From an uncultured Pelagibacteraceae bacterium (GTDB lineage Bacteria; Pseudomonadota; Alphaproteobacteria; Pelagibacterales; Pelagibacteraceae), in contig CACCVU010000004.1 of assembly GCA_902549495.1 (NCBI GenBank), forward strand, positions 1 to 50,586: a DNA stretch of 50,586 bases, written 5' to 3'. Both the position numbers and the translations under genes were made by a program. The notes under the pieces are model-generated. The model was not told the DNA's origin. It made no database searches and was given only the letters and a program-made list of their open reading frames with translations. Shown piece after piece: positions 28,331 through 37,595 of the stretch; position 1 is the stretch's first letter, and the number at the start of each line of letters is the position of its first letter.

Positions 28331-29175
28331 ATAGATACAGCTATCCAAATTATTACGAAACCAAAAAACTTTTCAAAGGTTAGAATCTCATCAAAATAAG
28401 TTATTCCTAAAAGAAATTGCGATGTTGGAGTTAAAAATAAAATCATACTCGCTGGACCGATTCCAATTATCTTAAAACCTAAAGTATAAAAAAAGAGAGG
28501 CACCAAAGTCATAAATCCAGACCAAAATAAATAAAAAGATAAAAGAGGTTCTTTATAAGAAAAAACATTTAAATTTAAATTTATTAAATAAATAAACAAG
28601 ACAATTGCTATAGGAGATATTAGCAATGTTTCTATCAACAGACCTATATCTGATGAAACTTTAATTTTTTTTCTTATTAATCCATAAATACTAAAAGTTA
28701 TTGCAACAGTAAGACCAATCCAAGGTAATTCACCAAGTTTTATTAAAAAGTAAAATAAAGAAATTACTACTAATATTACCGCAATAAATTGATTTCTATT
28801 TAGTTTTTCTTTTAAAAATACTCTTCCTAAAAATACACTTATTATAGGGTAGATATAATATCCTAAACTTGAATCTAATAATCTATTTACACTGACGGCA
28901 TAAAGCCAAGTTCCCCAATTTATACTTACCAATAAACCTGATAAAAAAAGCAATAATTGATTTTTTCTCTTTTTAAAAATTTGATTAAATTCTGGCCACT
29001 TTTTATAAAAACTTGTTGTCAGAATTAATAGAATTGCTGTCCAAATTGTTCTGTGAACAGTTAATTCAATAAATGATGCAAAAGATACAAATTTGAAAAA
29101 AATAGTACCTACAACACCCCACCAAAGAGATGCAAAAGCAGCATAAAAAATTCCTGATAGTTGTTTTTGTTGCAT
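28303..29175 (-). CDS. rarD: EamA family transporter, RarD type
   Basis: Drug/metabolite transporter superfamily permease of the RarD subfamily, 290 residues and about ten membrane helices in two EamA repeats. FYAAFASLWWGVVGTIFFK at the start, HRTIWTAILL, and SVNRLLDSSLGYYIYPIISV are typical of RarD. E. coli RarD is of uncertain substrate (chloramphenicol resistance phenotype), so no substrate is claimed. Its 3' end lies inside the end of thiV on the other strand. Confidence 0.85.
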   Translation of the reverse strand: MQQKQLSGIFYAAFASLWWGVVGTIFFKFVSFASFIELTVHRTIWTAILLILTTSFYKKWPEFNQIFKKRKNQLLLFLSGLLVSINWGTWLYAVSVNRLLDSSLGYYIYPIISVFLGRVFLKEKLNRNQFIAVILVVISLFYFLIKLGELPWIGLTVAITFSIYGLIRKKIKVSSDIGLLIETLLISPIAIVLFIYLINLNLNVFSYKEPLLSFYLFWSGFMTLVPLFFYTLGFKIIGIGPASMILFLTPTSQFLLGITYFDEILTFEKFFGFVIIWIAVSIYLNELRKE

Positions 29176-29208
29176 TACAAATTTGGTGCAATATAAGTTA
29201 ATTTTCTT

Positions 29209-29214
29209 TATAAA
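29209..29214 (+). promoter_or_regulatory. possible -10 box for tRNA-Ser
   Basis: TATAAA lies 16 bases before the tRNA 5' end in the 55-base gap after the rarD start. No convincing -35 hexamer at 16-18 bases spacing was found (TGCAAT at 29187-29192 is the nearest). Weak call based on position. Confidence 0.3.
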
Positions 29215-29230
29215 GATACGTAAAGCTTGT

Positions 29231-29325
29231 GGTGAGATGGGTGAGTTGGTTTAAACCAGGAGTTTGCTAAACTTCCGTAGTATTTAACTATGCTACCGAG
29301 GGTTCGAATCCCTCTCTCACCGCCA
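29231..29325 (+). tRNA. tRNA-Ser (anticodon GCU), CCA encoded
   Basis: Acceptor arm GGTGAGA pairs with TCTCACC (29315-29321), discriminator G and encoded CCA (29323-29325). The anticodon stem-loop GGAGT-TTGCTAA-ACTTC has anticodon GCT at 29266-29268, reading AGC/AGU serine codons. A long variable arm (GTAG...CTAC) marks a class II tRNA, and the T arm is GAGGG-TTCGAAT-CCCTC. The 5' end resembles E. coli tRNA-Ser(GCU). The slt gene stop on the other strand starts two bases after CCA. Confidence 0.96.
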
Positions 29326-29326
29326 A

Positions 29327-31582
29327 TTAGTTAAAATAACTATCTATTTGTACTGGTTCTTTTCTTAAAATATATTTGTAAACATTAATGTTTTCTAAAA
29401 CTCGTTGAACGTAATTTCTAGTTTCTTCAAATCTAATTTGTTCAATCCAATTAATATAAGAAATTTGACCTTTAGAAGGGTCTCCATTTACTCTCCTCCA
29501 AGTTTTTACTCTATTTGGACCCGCATTGTATGCGGCAATAGCAAATGGGAAAACGCCATTATAATCATTAAGCAATCCATTAAAATAATATGAACCAAGC
29601 TTAATGTTGTATTCTGGATCTGCTGTTAGTCGACTAATACTGTAAGGTAGCTTTGCTTGTTTAGCTACGATCTTAGCAGTGTATTTCATTAACTGCATCA
29701 TACCTCTAGCTCCAGCCCAACTATTTGCTTTCCTATCAAATTCACTTTCTTGTCTGATTATTGCAAGAACAATTTCTTGTTTAGGCATCTGTTTATTATT
29801 TACAATTTTCGGAGTGGCAATAACTGGATAATTATATTTATTTAAAAATCTTTTTTCATAGGATGCTTTTTTTGATATTTGAATTGCAAAATCGTATCTT
29901 TCAACAGATGTAGATAACTCTGCTGCTAAAACTTCGCTACCTTTCTCAATATTAAGTTCAGCCAAATGTTTAAGAATATCTTTAGCATATTGGCTTGCAT
30001 CAAGTTCATGCAATAGAATAACATGTTTAATAAGTTTATTTTTTTTAAACTCTTTTTCATAATCCTTATCAAAATTACTTTCGTCTCTTAATTCAAAATT
30101 TCCACCAGGATTAACCTTATTGAAAGCAAGTTGTCCATAATAAGTCATTGGAAATTTTGCAGCTTCTGAAAAAAATTTATTAGCAGTTTCCTTTTCATTT
30201 AATTTTTCATATGACTCTCCTAACCAATATGCTCCTCTTGCTAAACTAATTGGATAACCGACATTATTGTAAAAATTTTGAAAATGATTAATTGCATACT
30301 CAGGAGATTTTAAAAAAGTTAAAGCTATCCAACCAGATAGCCATTCAGCCTCCGCAAAGGACGGACCAGATGATAGGGAGTGTTCACTAGCTACTTTATA
30401 TGCTGTCTTATATCTTTTTTTGTAAATTAAACTTCTTGTAACACTCTCTCTCTGTTCCCACCATTTATCCGGTCTAACCATTTGTGTCTCAGTTTTATTC
30501 GCGTTTTGATATAAAATTTCTAAAGATCCGTCTAATCGTCCCCTTCGGTTTCTCCATCTCAATCTATCAAACTCTAAACCAGGATCTTTTTTTAAATATT
30601 GAGGTACCTTTGCTATTGCATTGTCTACACCGTAAGAATTACTCATTAAAATTTGTCTTGCATTATAAAGAGCTCTTTGATCTGTAGGCAAATACTTAAG
30701 CATTCTTTTTAGATCCCAATATTTCCTTTCCCATGCTAAATAATCAGCTCTCTTTACATGATCATCTGACGAGATAAATTTTTTAAATTTAGCTCTGTAA
30801 TAACCCAAATCATTTTTTCTTATCTCAGCAGTGGTCCAACCTTCTTTAACTAACTCTTTGACTTTCTCTAGTTTTCCTTGTTCTAGATAGGCCTCAGCCA
30901 ATTTAATTTTACCTAAACCACCTAAGGGAGGATATTTTTCAAACCAATTAATTATCGATGTAGGTGAATTATTTCTTAAATATATTTTTTCTTCTGCTAA
31001 ATACCTTATTCTGTTAATTCTTGGATAATAGTCATTTTGTTCTATAAATTTTTTATATTCACTAAATGATGCTCCATTTCTAGTGGTTTTAAGATGCATC
31101 CAAGTAATTAATTTTCTGAATTCACTATCTTTAACCTTTTGAGAACTTTTTAAAGCACTATTCCATTTTTTTTGCTTAATAAAATCAATTGTTTCTTTTG
31201 CTCTCTCAAAATCTTTTTTATTAAGAACTTTTGAACTTTTTACCTCTTTTGATGAAACTTTATATGTAATTGGTTTTTTTCTTGGATACACAAATATAGA
31301 TGATACTTGTGTTTTTACGTCTTCTTTAATTTCCTTTTTTATTTCTTTATTTTTAATAGTCTCTTTTTTTTGTTCAACTACAGCTGGTTTGCTCTCATCT
31401 TTTTTTTCTAATAATGGCTTTGGTGCAGGTAGATTTTTATTAATACTTTCTTGGATCTGTTTTTCTGATTTTTTAAAAATTGATGGTTTTTTTTGCGGAA
31501 ATAAGAAATCACTCTCTGAATATACGATACTAACTTTCAAAAATGATAATAAAAATACTAGACTAATTAATCTATTAAGCAT
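29327..31582 (-). CDS. slt: soluble lytic murein transglycosylase (Slt family)
   Basis: Periplasmic enzyme that cleaves peptidoglycan glycan strands to anhydro-muropeptides. The start chosen is the ATG at 31582 (MLNRLISLVFLLSFLKVS, a good signal peptide); a longer frame to 31678 would run into dapA. The 751-residue protein has a Lys/Glu-rich linker (about 25-110), a long alpha-superhelical region, and a C-terminal SLT domain with the catalytic glutamate in IIRQESEFD, GARGMMQLM and AAYNAGPNRV. Divergent from dapA over 31 bases. Confidence 0.92.
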   Translation of the reverse strand: MLNRLISLVFLLSFLKVSIVYSESDFLFPQKKPSIFKKSEKQIQESINKNLPAPKPLLEKKDESKPAVVEQKKETIKNKEIKKEIKEDVKTQVSSIFVYPRKKPITYKVSSKEVKSSKVLNKKDFERAKETIDFIKQKKWNSALKSSQKVKDSEFRKLITWMHLKTTRNGASFSEYKKFIEQNDYYPRINRIRYLAEEKIYLRNNSPTSIINWFEKYPPLGGLGKIKLAEAYLEQGKLEKVKELVKEGWTTAEIRKNDLGYYRAKFKKFISSDDHVKRADYLAWERKYWDLKRMLKYLPTDQRALYNARQILMSNSYGVDNAIAKVPQYLKKDPGLEFDRLRWRNRRGRLDGSLEILYQNANKTETQMVRPDKWWEQRESVTRSLIYKKRYKTAYKVASEHSLSSGPSFAEAEWLSGWIALTFLKSPEYAINHFQNFYNNVGYPISLARGAYWLGESYEKLNEKETANKFFSEAAKFPMTYYGQLAFNKVNPGGNFELRDESNFDKDYEKEFKKNKLIKHVILLHELDASQYAKDILKHLAELNIEKGSEVLAAELSTSVERYDFAIQISKKASYEKRFLNKYNYPVIATPKIVNNKQMPKQEIVLAIIRQESEFDRKANSWAGARGMMQLMKYTAKIVAKQAKLPYSISRLTADPEYNIKLGSYYFNGLLNDYNGVFPFAIAAYNAGPNRVKTWRRVNGDPSKGQISYINWIEQIRFEETRNYVQRVLENINVYKYILRKEPVQIDSYFN

Positions 31583-31613
31583 AAGTTTAAGGATATCTAC
31601 CTTATATTGTTTT

Positions 31614-32483
31614 ATGCTTAAAGGATCAATTGTTGCATTAATAACCCCATTTAAAGATGATAATCTTGATGAAAACACATATAGAAGTTTAATTAATTAT
31701 CACTTAAATAATGGCACTAATGGTATAGTCCCCGGAGGCACCACTGGAGAATCTCCCACTTTATCTCATAGTGAACACAAAAAAATTATAGAGATAGCGG
31801 TTAAAGAATGTAAAGGAAAAATACCTGTTATAGCTGGCACAGGATCTAATTCAACGGATGAAGCGGTTGAACTATCTCAATACGCAGAAAAAGCCGGTTC
31901 AGATGCATTATTAGTTGTTACACCATATTACAACAAACCAACTCAAGAAGGCTTGTACCAACATTATAAAAAGATAAACGATAGTGTTGGGATACCAATT
32001 ATAATTTATAACATTCCGTCAAGATCAGTAATAGATATGTCAGTTAAAACCATGAGCAAACTATATGAACTAAAAAATATAGTCGGTGTAAAAGATGCAA
32101 CTGGTGACTTAAATAGAGTAAATCAGCAATTAAAAGCAATGGGAAAAGATTTTATTCAGCTTACTGGAAATGACGATAATGCTCTTGAATTTAATAGAAG
32201 AGGCGGAGTGGGAGCTATCGGAGTCACAGCAAATATAGCTGCAAAAATTTCTTCTGATTTTCAAAAAGCTTGTGAGCAAAAAAATGAGGAAGCAGAGTCG
32301 TTAGATAAACTATTACAGCCATTACATTCAGCGTTATTTATTGAAAGCAATCCATCACCAGTGAAATATGCAGCATCATTATTAGGTATGTGCAATCCAT
32401 CTGTAAGATTACCATTAGTTGAAATTAGAGAAGAAACAAAAAAGAAAGTTTCACAAGCACTTAAAGTAGCTAAATTACTTTAA
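31614..32483 (+). CDS. dapA: 4-hydroxy-tetrahydrodipicolinate synthase
   Basis: Condenses pyruvate with aspartate semialdehyde, first committed step to diaminopimelate and lysine. The true start is the ATG at 31614 ([13 protein letters not shown]); the open frame extends upstream without homology. The 289-residue protein has GTTGESPTL (42-50), the Schiff-base lysine K160 in VGVKDATGD, and Y132 in IIYNIPSR. Its stop overlaps the smpB ATG by one base, the usual dapA-smpB pairing in alphaproteobacteria. Confidence 0.96.
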   Translation: MLKGSIVALITPFKDDNLDENTYRSLINYHLNNGTNGIVPGGTTGESPTLSHSEHKKIIEIAVKECKGKIPVIAGTGSNSTDEAVELSQYAEKAGSDALLVVTPYYNKPTQEGLYQHYKKINDSVGIPIIIYNIPSRSVIDMSVKTMSKLYELKNIVGVKDATGDLNRVNQQLKAMGKDFIQLTGNDDNALEFNRRGGVGAIGVTANIAAKISSDFQKACEQKNEEAESLDKLLQPLHSALFIESNPSPVKYAASLLGMCNPSVRLPLVEIREETKKKVSQALKVAKLL

Positions 32484-32956
32484 TGAAACAAAATATATCT
32501 CCCGGAAGAAAAATAATTTGTTTGAATAGAAAAGCTAGTTTTAATTATTTTTTTTTAGAAACTTTAGAAGCAGGCATTTCCTTAAAAGGATCAGAAGTCA
32601 AATCGCTTAGAGAGGGCAAAGGAAGCATTGCAGACTCATACGCCATAGATAACAACGGTGAATTATTTTTAATTAATTCTCATATCCCGCTTTACAGACA
32701 ATCATCCTATAACAACCATAATCCTAAAGGTGAAAGAAAACTTCTTTTAAAAAGGCGAGAAATTAATAAGTTGATTGGAAGAATAAATCAGGAAGGTTTG
32801 ACTATTATTCCTATTAAGATGTATTTTTTCAAAGGAAAAGTTAAAATTGAAATCGCTGTTGCAAAAGGAAAAAAACTTTACGATAAAAGACAAGTAAAGA
32901 AAAAGAGAGATTGGAACAGAGAAAGAGCAAGATTGTTAAGTAGAAATAATAAATGA
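32483..32956 (+). CDS. smpB: SsrA (tmRNA)-binding protein
   Basis: Binds tmRNA and delivers it to stalled ribosomes for trans-translation. The 157-residue protein has the OB-fold core ([20 protein letters not shown], residues about 24-43) and the basic C-terminal tail with [17 protein letters not shown] and RERARL. Length is normal. TAATG overlap with dapA upstream and ATGA overlap with folK downstream. The tmRNA gene itself is not in this window. Confidence 0.96.
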   Translation: MKQNISPGRKIICLNRKASFNYFFLETLEAGISLKGSEVKSLREGKGSIADSYAIDNNGELFLINSHIPLYRQSSYNNHNPKGERKLLLKRREINKLIGRINQEGLTIIPIKMYFFKGKVKIEIAVAKGKKLYDKRQVKKKRDWNRERARLLSRNNK

Positions 32957-33471
32957 TACACCTTAATATTGGATCAAATCTTAATTCTATTCATGGGTCT
33001 AGATTTGATAATATTTCAATTGCAATTCAGTTAATAATTGAGGCAAAAATTCGAATTGAAAAAATTTCTAATTTTTATGAAACTCCTTCTTATCCAAATC
33101 AGAAACTACCAAAGTTTCTTAATGTAGGAATTTTAATAAATAACAACTTTAATCTTTTAAGATTATTTAAAGATATAAACTTAATCCAAAAAAAAATTGG
33201 CAGAAATAAAACAAAGAAAAATGATCCCAGAGTGATTGATATTGATATAGTTGATTTTAATGGTTTAATAAAAGACACAAAAGATCTTGTTTTACCGCAT
33301 CCGAGAGCACATTTAAGAAATTTTGTTTTATATCCGATTTTAGAAATTGATCCTAAATGGTCACATCCAATTTTAAAGAAAAACGCCCAATTTTTAATAA
33401 ATAATTTAAGCCAAAAATCTCGGATTGAGATTACAAGATTAAATAAAAATGTTAAAATAAGGCATGATTAA
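32953..33471 (+). CDS. folK: 6-hydroxymethyl-7,8-dihydropterin pyrophosphokinase
   Basis: ATP-dependent pyrophosphorylation step of folate synthesis. The 172-residue protein has the N-terminal [21 protein letters not shown], the catalytic [12 protein letters not shown] (two aspartates) and [21 protein letters not shown] (about 115-135). It overlaps smpB (4 bases) and spoT (8 bases). In related alphaproteobacteria rpoZ follows folK; here spoT follows directly. Confidence 0.92.
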   Translation: MIHLNIGSNLNSIHGSRFDNISIAIQLIIEAKIRIEKISNFYETPSYPNQKLPKFLNVGILINNNFNLLRLFKDINLIQKKIGRNKTKKNDPRVIDIDIVDFNGLIKDTKDLVLPHPRAHLRNFVLYPILEIDPKWSHPILKKNAQFLINNLSQKSRIEITRLNKNVKIRHD

Positions 33472-35212
33472 CAATAATGAATTAATTAATCAGATTAGAT
33501 CTTACAATAAATTTTTAAATTCAGAGTCATTAATTAAGGCATATGACTTTGCTTTAGAGGCTCATCAAAACCAAAAAAGAGAAGAGGGGGTCCCTTATAT
33601 TATTCATCCAGTTGCAGTAGCAAAAATTTTAACAGAATTAAAATTAGATAGCGCAACAATTACAACTGGACTTCTTCATGATACTATAGAGGATACTAAC
33701 GTAACCTATGCAACTGTTAAAAAAGAATTTGGTGAAGAAGTTGCTAATTTAGTTGATGGTGTAACTAAAATTTCTGCATTAGAGGATAAAGCATCTGCAG
33801 ATTCAAAAGCTGAAAATTTTAGAAAATTAATCTTAGCAACTTCTAAGGATATAAGAGTTTTGTTAGTCAAACTTGCCGACAGATTACACAATATGAGAAC
33901 AATTCAATTTGTAAAAGATAAAGACAAAATAATCAGAAAAGCAAAAGAAACTATGGAAATTTATGCCCCATTAGCAGACAGGATGGGGATGAATAGAATT
34001 AGAGACGAGTTAGAGGATTTGTCTTTTTCAGTTCTAAATAAACCAGCAAGAGATTTAATTTTAGAAAGATTAAATTTTATTAAAAATAATACTGATGATA
34101 CATTTAAAACAATTTCTAAAGAATTGATTCAAATACTAAATCAAAATGGAATAACTGCCACTATAACAGGACGAGAAAAAACGCCTTTTTCAATTTGGCG
34201 CAAAATTCAAAATAAAAAAATATCCCTTGAACAACTTACTGATATTATAGGCTTTCGGGTAATAGTAAACACATTGGAAGACTGCTACAAAACTTTAGGT
34301 ATCTTTCATAGTAGATTTCCAACTATACCAGGCAAGTTTAAAGACTATATATCAACACCTAAGATCAATAAATATAAATCAATTCACACAGCTGTGATTG
34401 GTCCTAAAAAAAATAGAATAGAGATACAAATCAGAACACATGAAATGCATGAGTTTGCCCAAAGGGGCATAGCCTCTCATTGGAAATATAAATCTTCAGA
34501 AAAGTTTTCAGAATTATCATGGAAAGAATATGACTGGTTAAGAGATTTGGTTGAAATTATTGAGGCAGGTACTAGCCCTGAACATTATTATGAATTTACA
34601 AAATTACAAATGTTTCAAGAAAATGTATTTTGTTTTACTCCCAAAGGAGCAGTTATAAAATTACCTAAACAAGCGACCCCGATTGATTTTGCGTATGCTG
34701 TTCATACAAAAATTGGAAATAGTGCTGTAGGTTGCACTGTAAATGGAAGTAACTCTACATTACAAACAATTTTAAAAAATGGAGATTTAGTAAATATCGA
34801 AACTTCTAAAAATGCAACTCCATCTTTGCATTGGCTCTCATCCTCAAAAACTGGAAAAGCTCGTTCTGCCATTCGAAGATTTTGGCAAGATAGATCTACA
34901 GAAAATTTAAATGTTATTGAAAAAAATTATTCAAGCACAATTGAAGTTGATTTACCTCATAAACCTGGAGTATTAGGTCATATAACCTCGCTTATTGGAC
35001 TTAATAAAGGAAATATAGTGAATTTAGAAATTATTAAAAGATCAAAGGAACATCTTACTTTTTCTTTAGATTTGCAAATTAAAGATTTGAAAAACTTTAC
35101 AAACTTGATAAGTCAAATAAAGCAAAGTAATTTAAGATTTAAAATTATTCGACATAAACAGAAAAAAAATGCTTTCATTAGAAGAATCTTTGAAAATTTT
35201 AAAAGAAACTAA
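33464..35212 (+). CDS. spoT: bifunctional (p)ppGpp synthetase/hydrolase (Rsh), compact form
   Basis: Makes and degrades the alarmone (p)ppGpp. The 582-residue protein has the hydrolase HD domain (YIIHP at 45-49, LLHD at 70-73), the synthetase domain with GREKTPFSIWRKIQ and KFKDYISTPK (291-300; the basic form of the motif typical of bifunctional Rsh enzymes), a TGS domain (about 388-450) and a C-terminal ACT domain (about 493-560). Only about 20 residues lie between TGS and ACT, where other Rsh proteins have a helical region and a zinc-finger or RIS domain; hence the short length against about 700. It heads an overlapping operon with pyrE. Confidence 0.92.
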   Translation: MINNNELINQIRSYNKFLNSESLIKAYDFALEAHQNQKREEGVPYIIHPVAVAKILTELKLDSATITTGLLHDTIEDTNVTYATVKKEFGEEVANLVDGVTKISALEDKASADSKAENFRKLILATSKDIRVLLVKLADRLHNMRTIQFVKDKDKIIRKAKETMEIYAPLADRMGMNRIRDELEDLSFSVLNKPARDLILERLNFIKNNTDDTFKTISKELIQILNQNGITATITGREKTPFSIWRKIQNKKISLEQLTDIIGFRVIVNTLEDCYKTLGIFHSRFPTIPGKFKDYISTPKINKYKSIHTAVIGPKKNRIEIQIRTHEMHEFAQRGIASHWKYKSSEKFSELSWKEYDWLRDLVEIIEAGTSPEHYYEFTKLQMFQENVFCFTPKGAVIKLPKQATPIDFAYAVHTKIGNSAVGCTVNGSNSTLQTILKNGDLVNIETSKNATPSLHWLSSSKTGKARSAIRRFWQDRSTENLNVIEKNYSSTIEVDLPHKPGVLGHITSLIGLNKGNIVNLEIIKRSKEHLTFSLDLQIKDLKNFTNLISQIKQSNLRFKIIRHKQKKNAFIRRIFENFKRN

Positions 35213-35750
35213 CGCTCTTTTAGAAGGACATTTTATATTGTCATCTGGACTACATAGCCCTCAATATGTTCAATGTGCTCAATTGATGAGCAAACCAAGT
35301 GAAGCATTTAAAATATGCTCCTCTCTCTCCGAAAAAATAAAAAAAGAATTTAAAGAATTCAATCTTATCTTATCACCTGCTATGGGAGGTATAATTGTAG
35401 GGTATGAAATTGGAAGAATATTAAATAAAGAAACAATTTTTTCTGAAAGAGTTAATGGTGAATTTAAACTGCGAAGAGATTTTACAATAAATAAAAATCA
35501 TAAAGTTTTAATAATCGAAGATGTAATAACTACTGGAAAATCAAGCTTAGAATGTTCTAAAATTGTGGAAGATAATAATGCAATTATCGTAGGATACGCT
35601 TGTTTAATAGACAGATCTAATGGAAAATCAGCAATTAAAGAAAAAATAATATCACAGGTAAAGATTGATATTCCTACTTATACAGAAAAAAATTTACCAA
35701 AAAATTTATTAACTCTTAAAGCTGTTAAACCTGGAAGTAGAAATCTTTAA
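35169..35750 (+). CDS. pyrE: orotate phosphoribosyltransferase
   Basis: Joins orotate to PRPP in pyrimidine synthesis. The 193-residue protein begins SLEESLKILKETNALLEGHFILSSG (split here for the family's first helix and strand) and has the PRPP motif VLIIEDVITTGKS (about 116-128). The start overlaps the spoT 3' end by 44 bases; conserved N-terminal residues begin right after that ATG, so the overlap appears real. TAATG overlap with pdxJ downstream. Confidence 0.93.
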   Translation: MLSLEESLKILKETNALLEGHFILSSGLHSPQYVQCAQLMSKPSEAFKICSSLSEKIKKEFKEFNLILSPAMGGIIVGYEIGRILNKETIFSERVNGEFKLRRDFTINKNHKVLIIEDVITTGKSSLECSKIVEDNNAIIVGYACLIDRSNGKSAIKEKIISQVKIDIPTYTEKNLPKNLLTLKAVKPGSRNL

Positions 35751-36472
35751 TGAGTAAAATAAGACTTGGTGTCAATATAGACCATGTAGCAACAGTAAGA
35801 AACGCAAGAGGTGAAAACTATCCAAGCCCATTAAGAGCTGCCTTATTTGCGCAAAAAAGTGGAGCTGACTCTGTAACAATTCATCTAAGAGAAGACAGAA
35901 GGCATATTAATGACACCGATTTAAAAGAAATAAAATCTAAACTTAAAATTCCATTTAACCTCGAAATTGCAGCTACTAATGAAATGTTAAAAATAGCTTT
36001 AAAAAGAAGACCACCATTTATATGTATTGTTCCTGAAAAAAGGCAAGAAATTACTACAGAGGGTGGGCTTAATTTAAATTTTAAAAAAAATTTTCTAAAA
36101 AAAATAATAAATAAATTAAAGAAAAATAAATCAAGAATCAGTCTTTTTGTAGAGCCAAATTTAAATGATATTAAAGAATCAAAAAATTTAAATGCTGATT
36201 GTATTGAAATACATACTGGAAAATTTTGTAATTTAGTTAACAAAAATAAAAATTATAATAACGAATTAAAGAGAATAAAAACAGCTGTAACATTAGCAAA
36301 TAAGTTAGGTTTGGAAGTTCACGCTGGGCATGGCCTTACTTACAAATCTGCAAAAATATTAGCAAAAATCTCAGGTATAAAAGAATTTAATATTGGCCAT
36401 TTTTTAATCGGAGAGTCAATTTTTGTAGGTCTCAACAAAACTATTAAAAATTTCAGAAAGATAGTTAAGTAA
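35750..36472 (+). CDS. pdxJ: pyridoxine 5'-phosphate synthase
   Basis: Condenses deoxyxylulose 5-phosphate with 3-amino-1-hydroxyacetone phosphate to pyridoxine phosphate (vitamin B6). The 240-residue TIM barrel has RLGVNIDHVATVRNARG (residues 4-20), IHLREDRRHI, and the C-terminal HAGHGLTY and FNIGHFLIGES. Length is normal. Overlaps pyrE and acpS by one base each. Confidence 0.95.
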   Translation: MSKIRLGVNIDHVATVRNARGENYPSPLRAALFAQKSGADSVTIHLREDRRHINDTDLKEIKSKLKIPFNLEIAATNEMLKIALKRRPPFICIVPEKRQEITTEGGLNLNFKKNFLKKIINKLKKNKSRISLFVEPNLNDIKESKNLNADCIEIHTGKFCNLVNKNKNYNNELKRIKTAVTLANKLGLEVHAGHGLTYKSAKILAKISGIKEFNIGHFLIGESIFVGLNKTIKNFRKIVK

Positions 36473-36855
36473 TGAAAATATTTGGTATCGGCACTGATAT
36501 AGTAAAAACCAATAGAATTCGAAAATTGTTAAAAAGGAGGAATATTTTAGAAAAATTGTTTAATAAAGAAGAAATTACAAAATGCAAAAGAATAAAAAAA
36601 ATGGCAAATTGTTTTGCAAAAAGATTTGCTGCAAAAGAAGCTTTTTCAAAAGCATTAGGCACTGGCATTTCAAAAGGAATTTACTTTAATCAGATAGTAA
36701 TTCTAAATGAAAAAAATGGCAAACCCTTTATTAAATTAATTGAAAACACTAAAAAAAATGTTGAAAAAAAATTAAAGAAAAAAAATTATAAAATTTCATT
36801 GTCACTTACTGACGAGGATGAGTATGCAGTTGCTTTTGTAACAATCTCAATATGA
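36472..36855 (+). CDS. acpS: holo-[acyl-carrier-protein] synthase
   Basis: Transfers phosphopantetheine from coenzyme A to acyl carrier protein. The 127-residue protein has FGIGTDIVKTNRI with the metal-binding D9, KRFAAKEAFSKALGTG with the second acidic residue, and a C-terminal SLSLTDEDEYAVAFV. Position between pdxJ and lepB is the normal one. Start overlaps the pdxJ stop by one base. Confidence 0.94.
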   Translation: MKIFGIGTDIVKTNRIRKLLKRRNILEKLFNKEEITKCKRIKKMANCFAKRFAAKEAFSKALGTGISKGIYFNQIVILNEKNGKPFIKLIENTKKNVEKKLKKKNYKISLSLTDEDEYAVAFVTISI

Positions 36856-37595
36856 AAAAAAAAAGTTTTATTAAAATTATTGTTGAAAATTTAAAAACTT
36901 TATTAGTTGCATTATTTATAGCTATATTGATAAGGTCCTTGATAGTTCAACCTTTTTATATACCTTCTTCATCAATGGAGCCTACTTTATTGGTAGGCGA
37001 TAGGATATTCGTAATTAAATATGTGTACGGATATAGCAAACATTCTTTTCCGTTTAGCCCAAATTTTTCTAATAAGCGTTTTATATCTAATAAACCAAAA
37101 CAAGGTGATTTAGTAGTATTTAAAACTCCAGCAGATAATAGAACTGATTATATTAAAAGATTGATCGGATTACCTGGAGATGAAATTCAATTTATTAATG
37201 GAGATCTTTTTATTAATGGGAATAAAATAATAAGAGAAAAAAGTAAGATTAATAAACCTACAAGATGTGGAAATTTTTTATTGGACTCTATTGCTTATAC
37301 TGAAACTCTGCCCAATGGAGTGAAACATATAGCAGTTTATAATAAAGCTGGATCATTAAAAAATACAAAAAAATATATTGTTCCACCAAATCATTATTTT
37401 TTAATGGGGGATAACCGAGATTGTTCGAAAGATAGCAGATTCCTTGAGGAGGTTGGTTACGTTAATAATTTGAACTTGGTAGGAAAAGCAAAAATAATCT
37501 TTTTTTCAAACGACACAAATAAAGGAAGTTTATTAAAATTTTGGAATTTACATAATTCTTTTAGATTAGAAAGGTTGTTTAAAAGTTTAACATGA
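36852..37595 (+). CDS. lepB: signal peptidase I
   Basis: Inner-membrane serine protease removing signal peptides from exported proteins. The 247-residue protein has one N-terminal membrane helix (about 14-32), the catalytic serine S41 in PSSSMEPTLLVGD, the catalytic lysine K102 in DYIKRLIGLPGDEI, and MGDNRDCSKDSR. The first codons are a run of lysines within a ten-A stretch. ATGA overlaps join it to acpS and rnc. Confidence 0.95.
   Translation: MKKKSFIKIIVENLKTLLVALFIAILIRSLIVQPFYIPSSSMEPTLLVGDRIFVIKYVYGYSKHSFPFSPNFSNKRFISNKPKQGDLVVFKTPADNRTDYIKRLIGLPGDEIQFINGDLFINGNKIIREKSKINKPTRCGNFLLDSIAYTETLPNGVKHIAVYNKAGSLKNTKKYIVPPNHYFLMGDNRDCSKDSRFLEEVGYVNNLNLVGKAKIIFFSNDTNKGSLLKFWNLHNSFRLERLFKSLT

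Noticed and set aside
31583-31678. Longer N terminus for slt and for dapA (open frames run into each other)
   Set aside because: The signal peptide of Slt and the conserved first strand of DapA mark the inner ATGs as the true starts.
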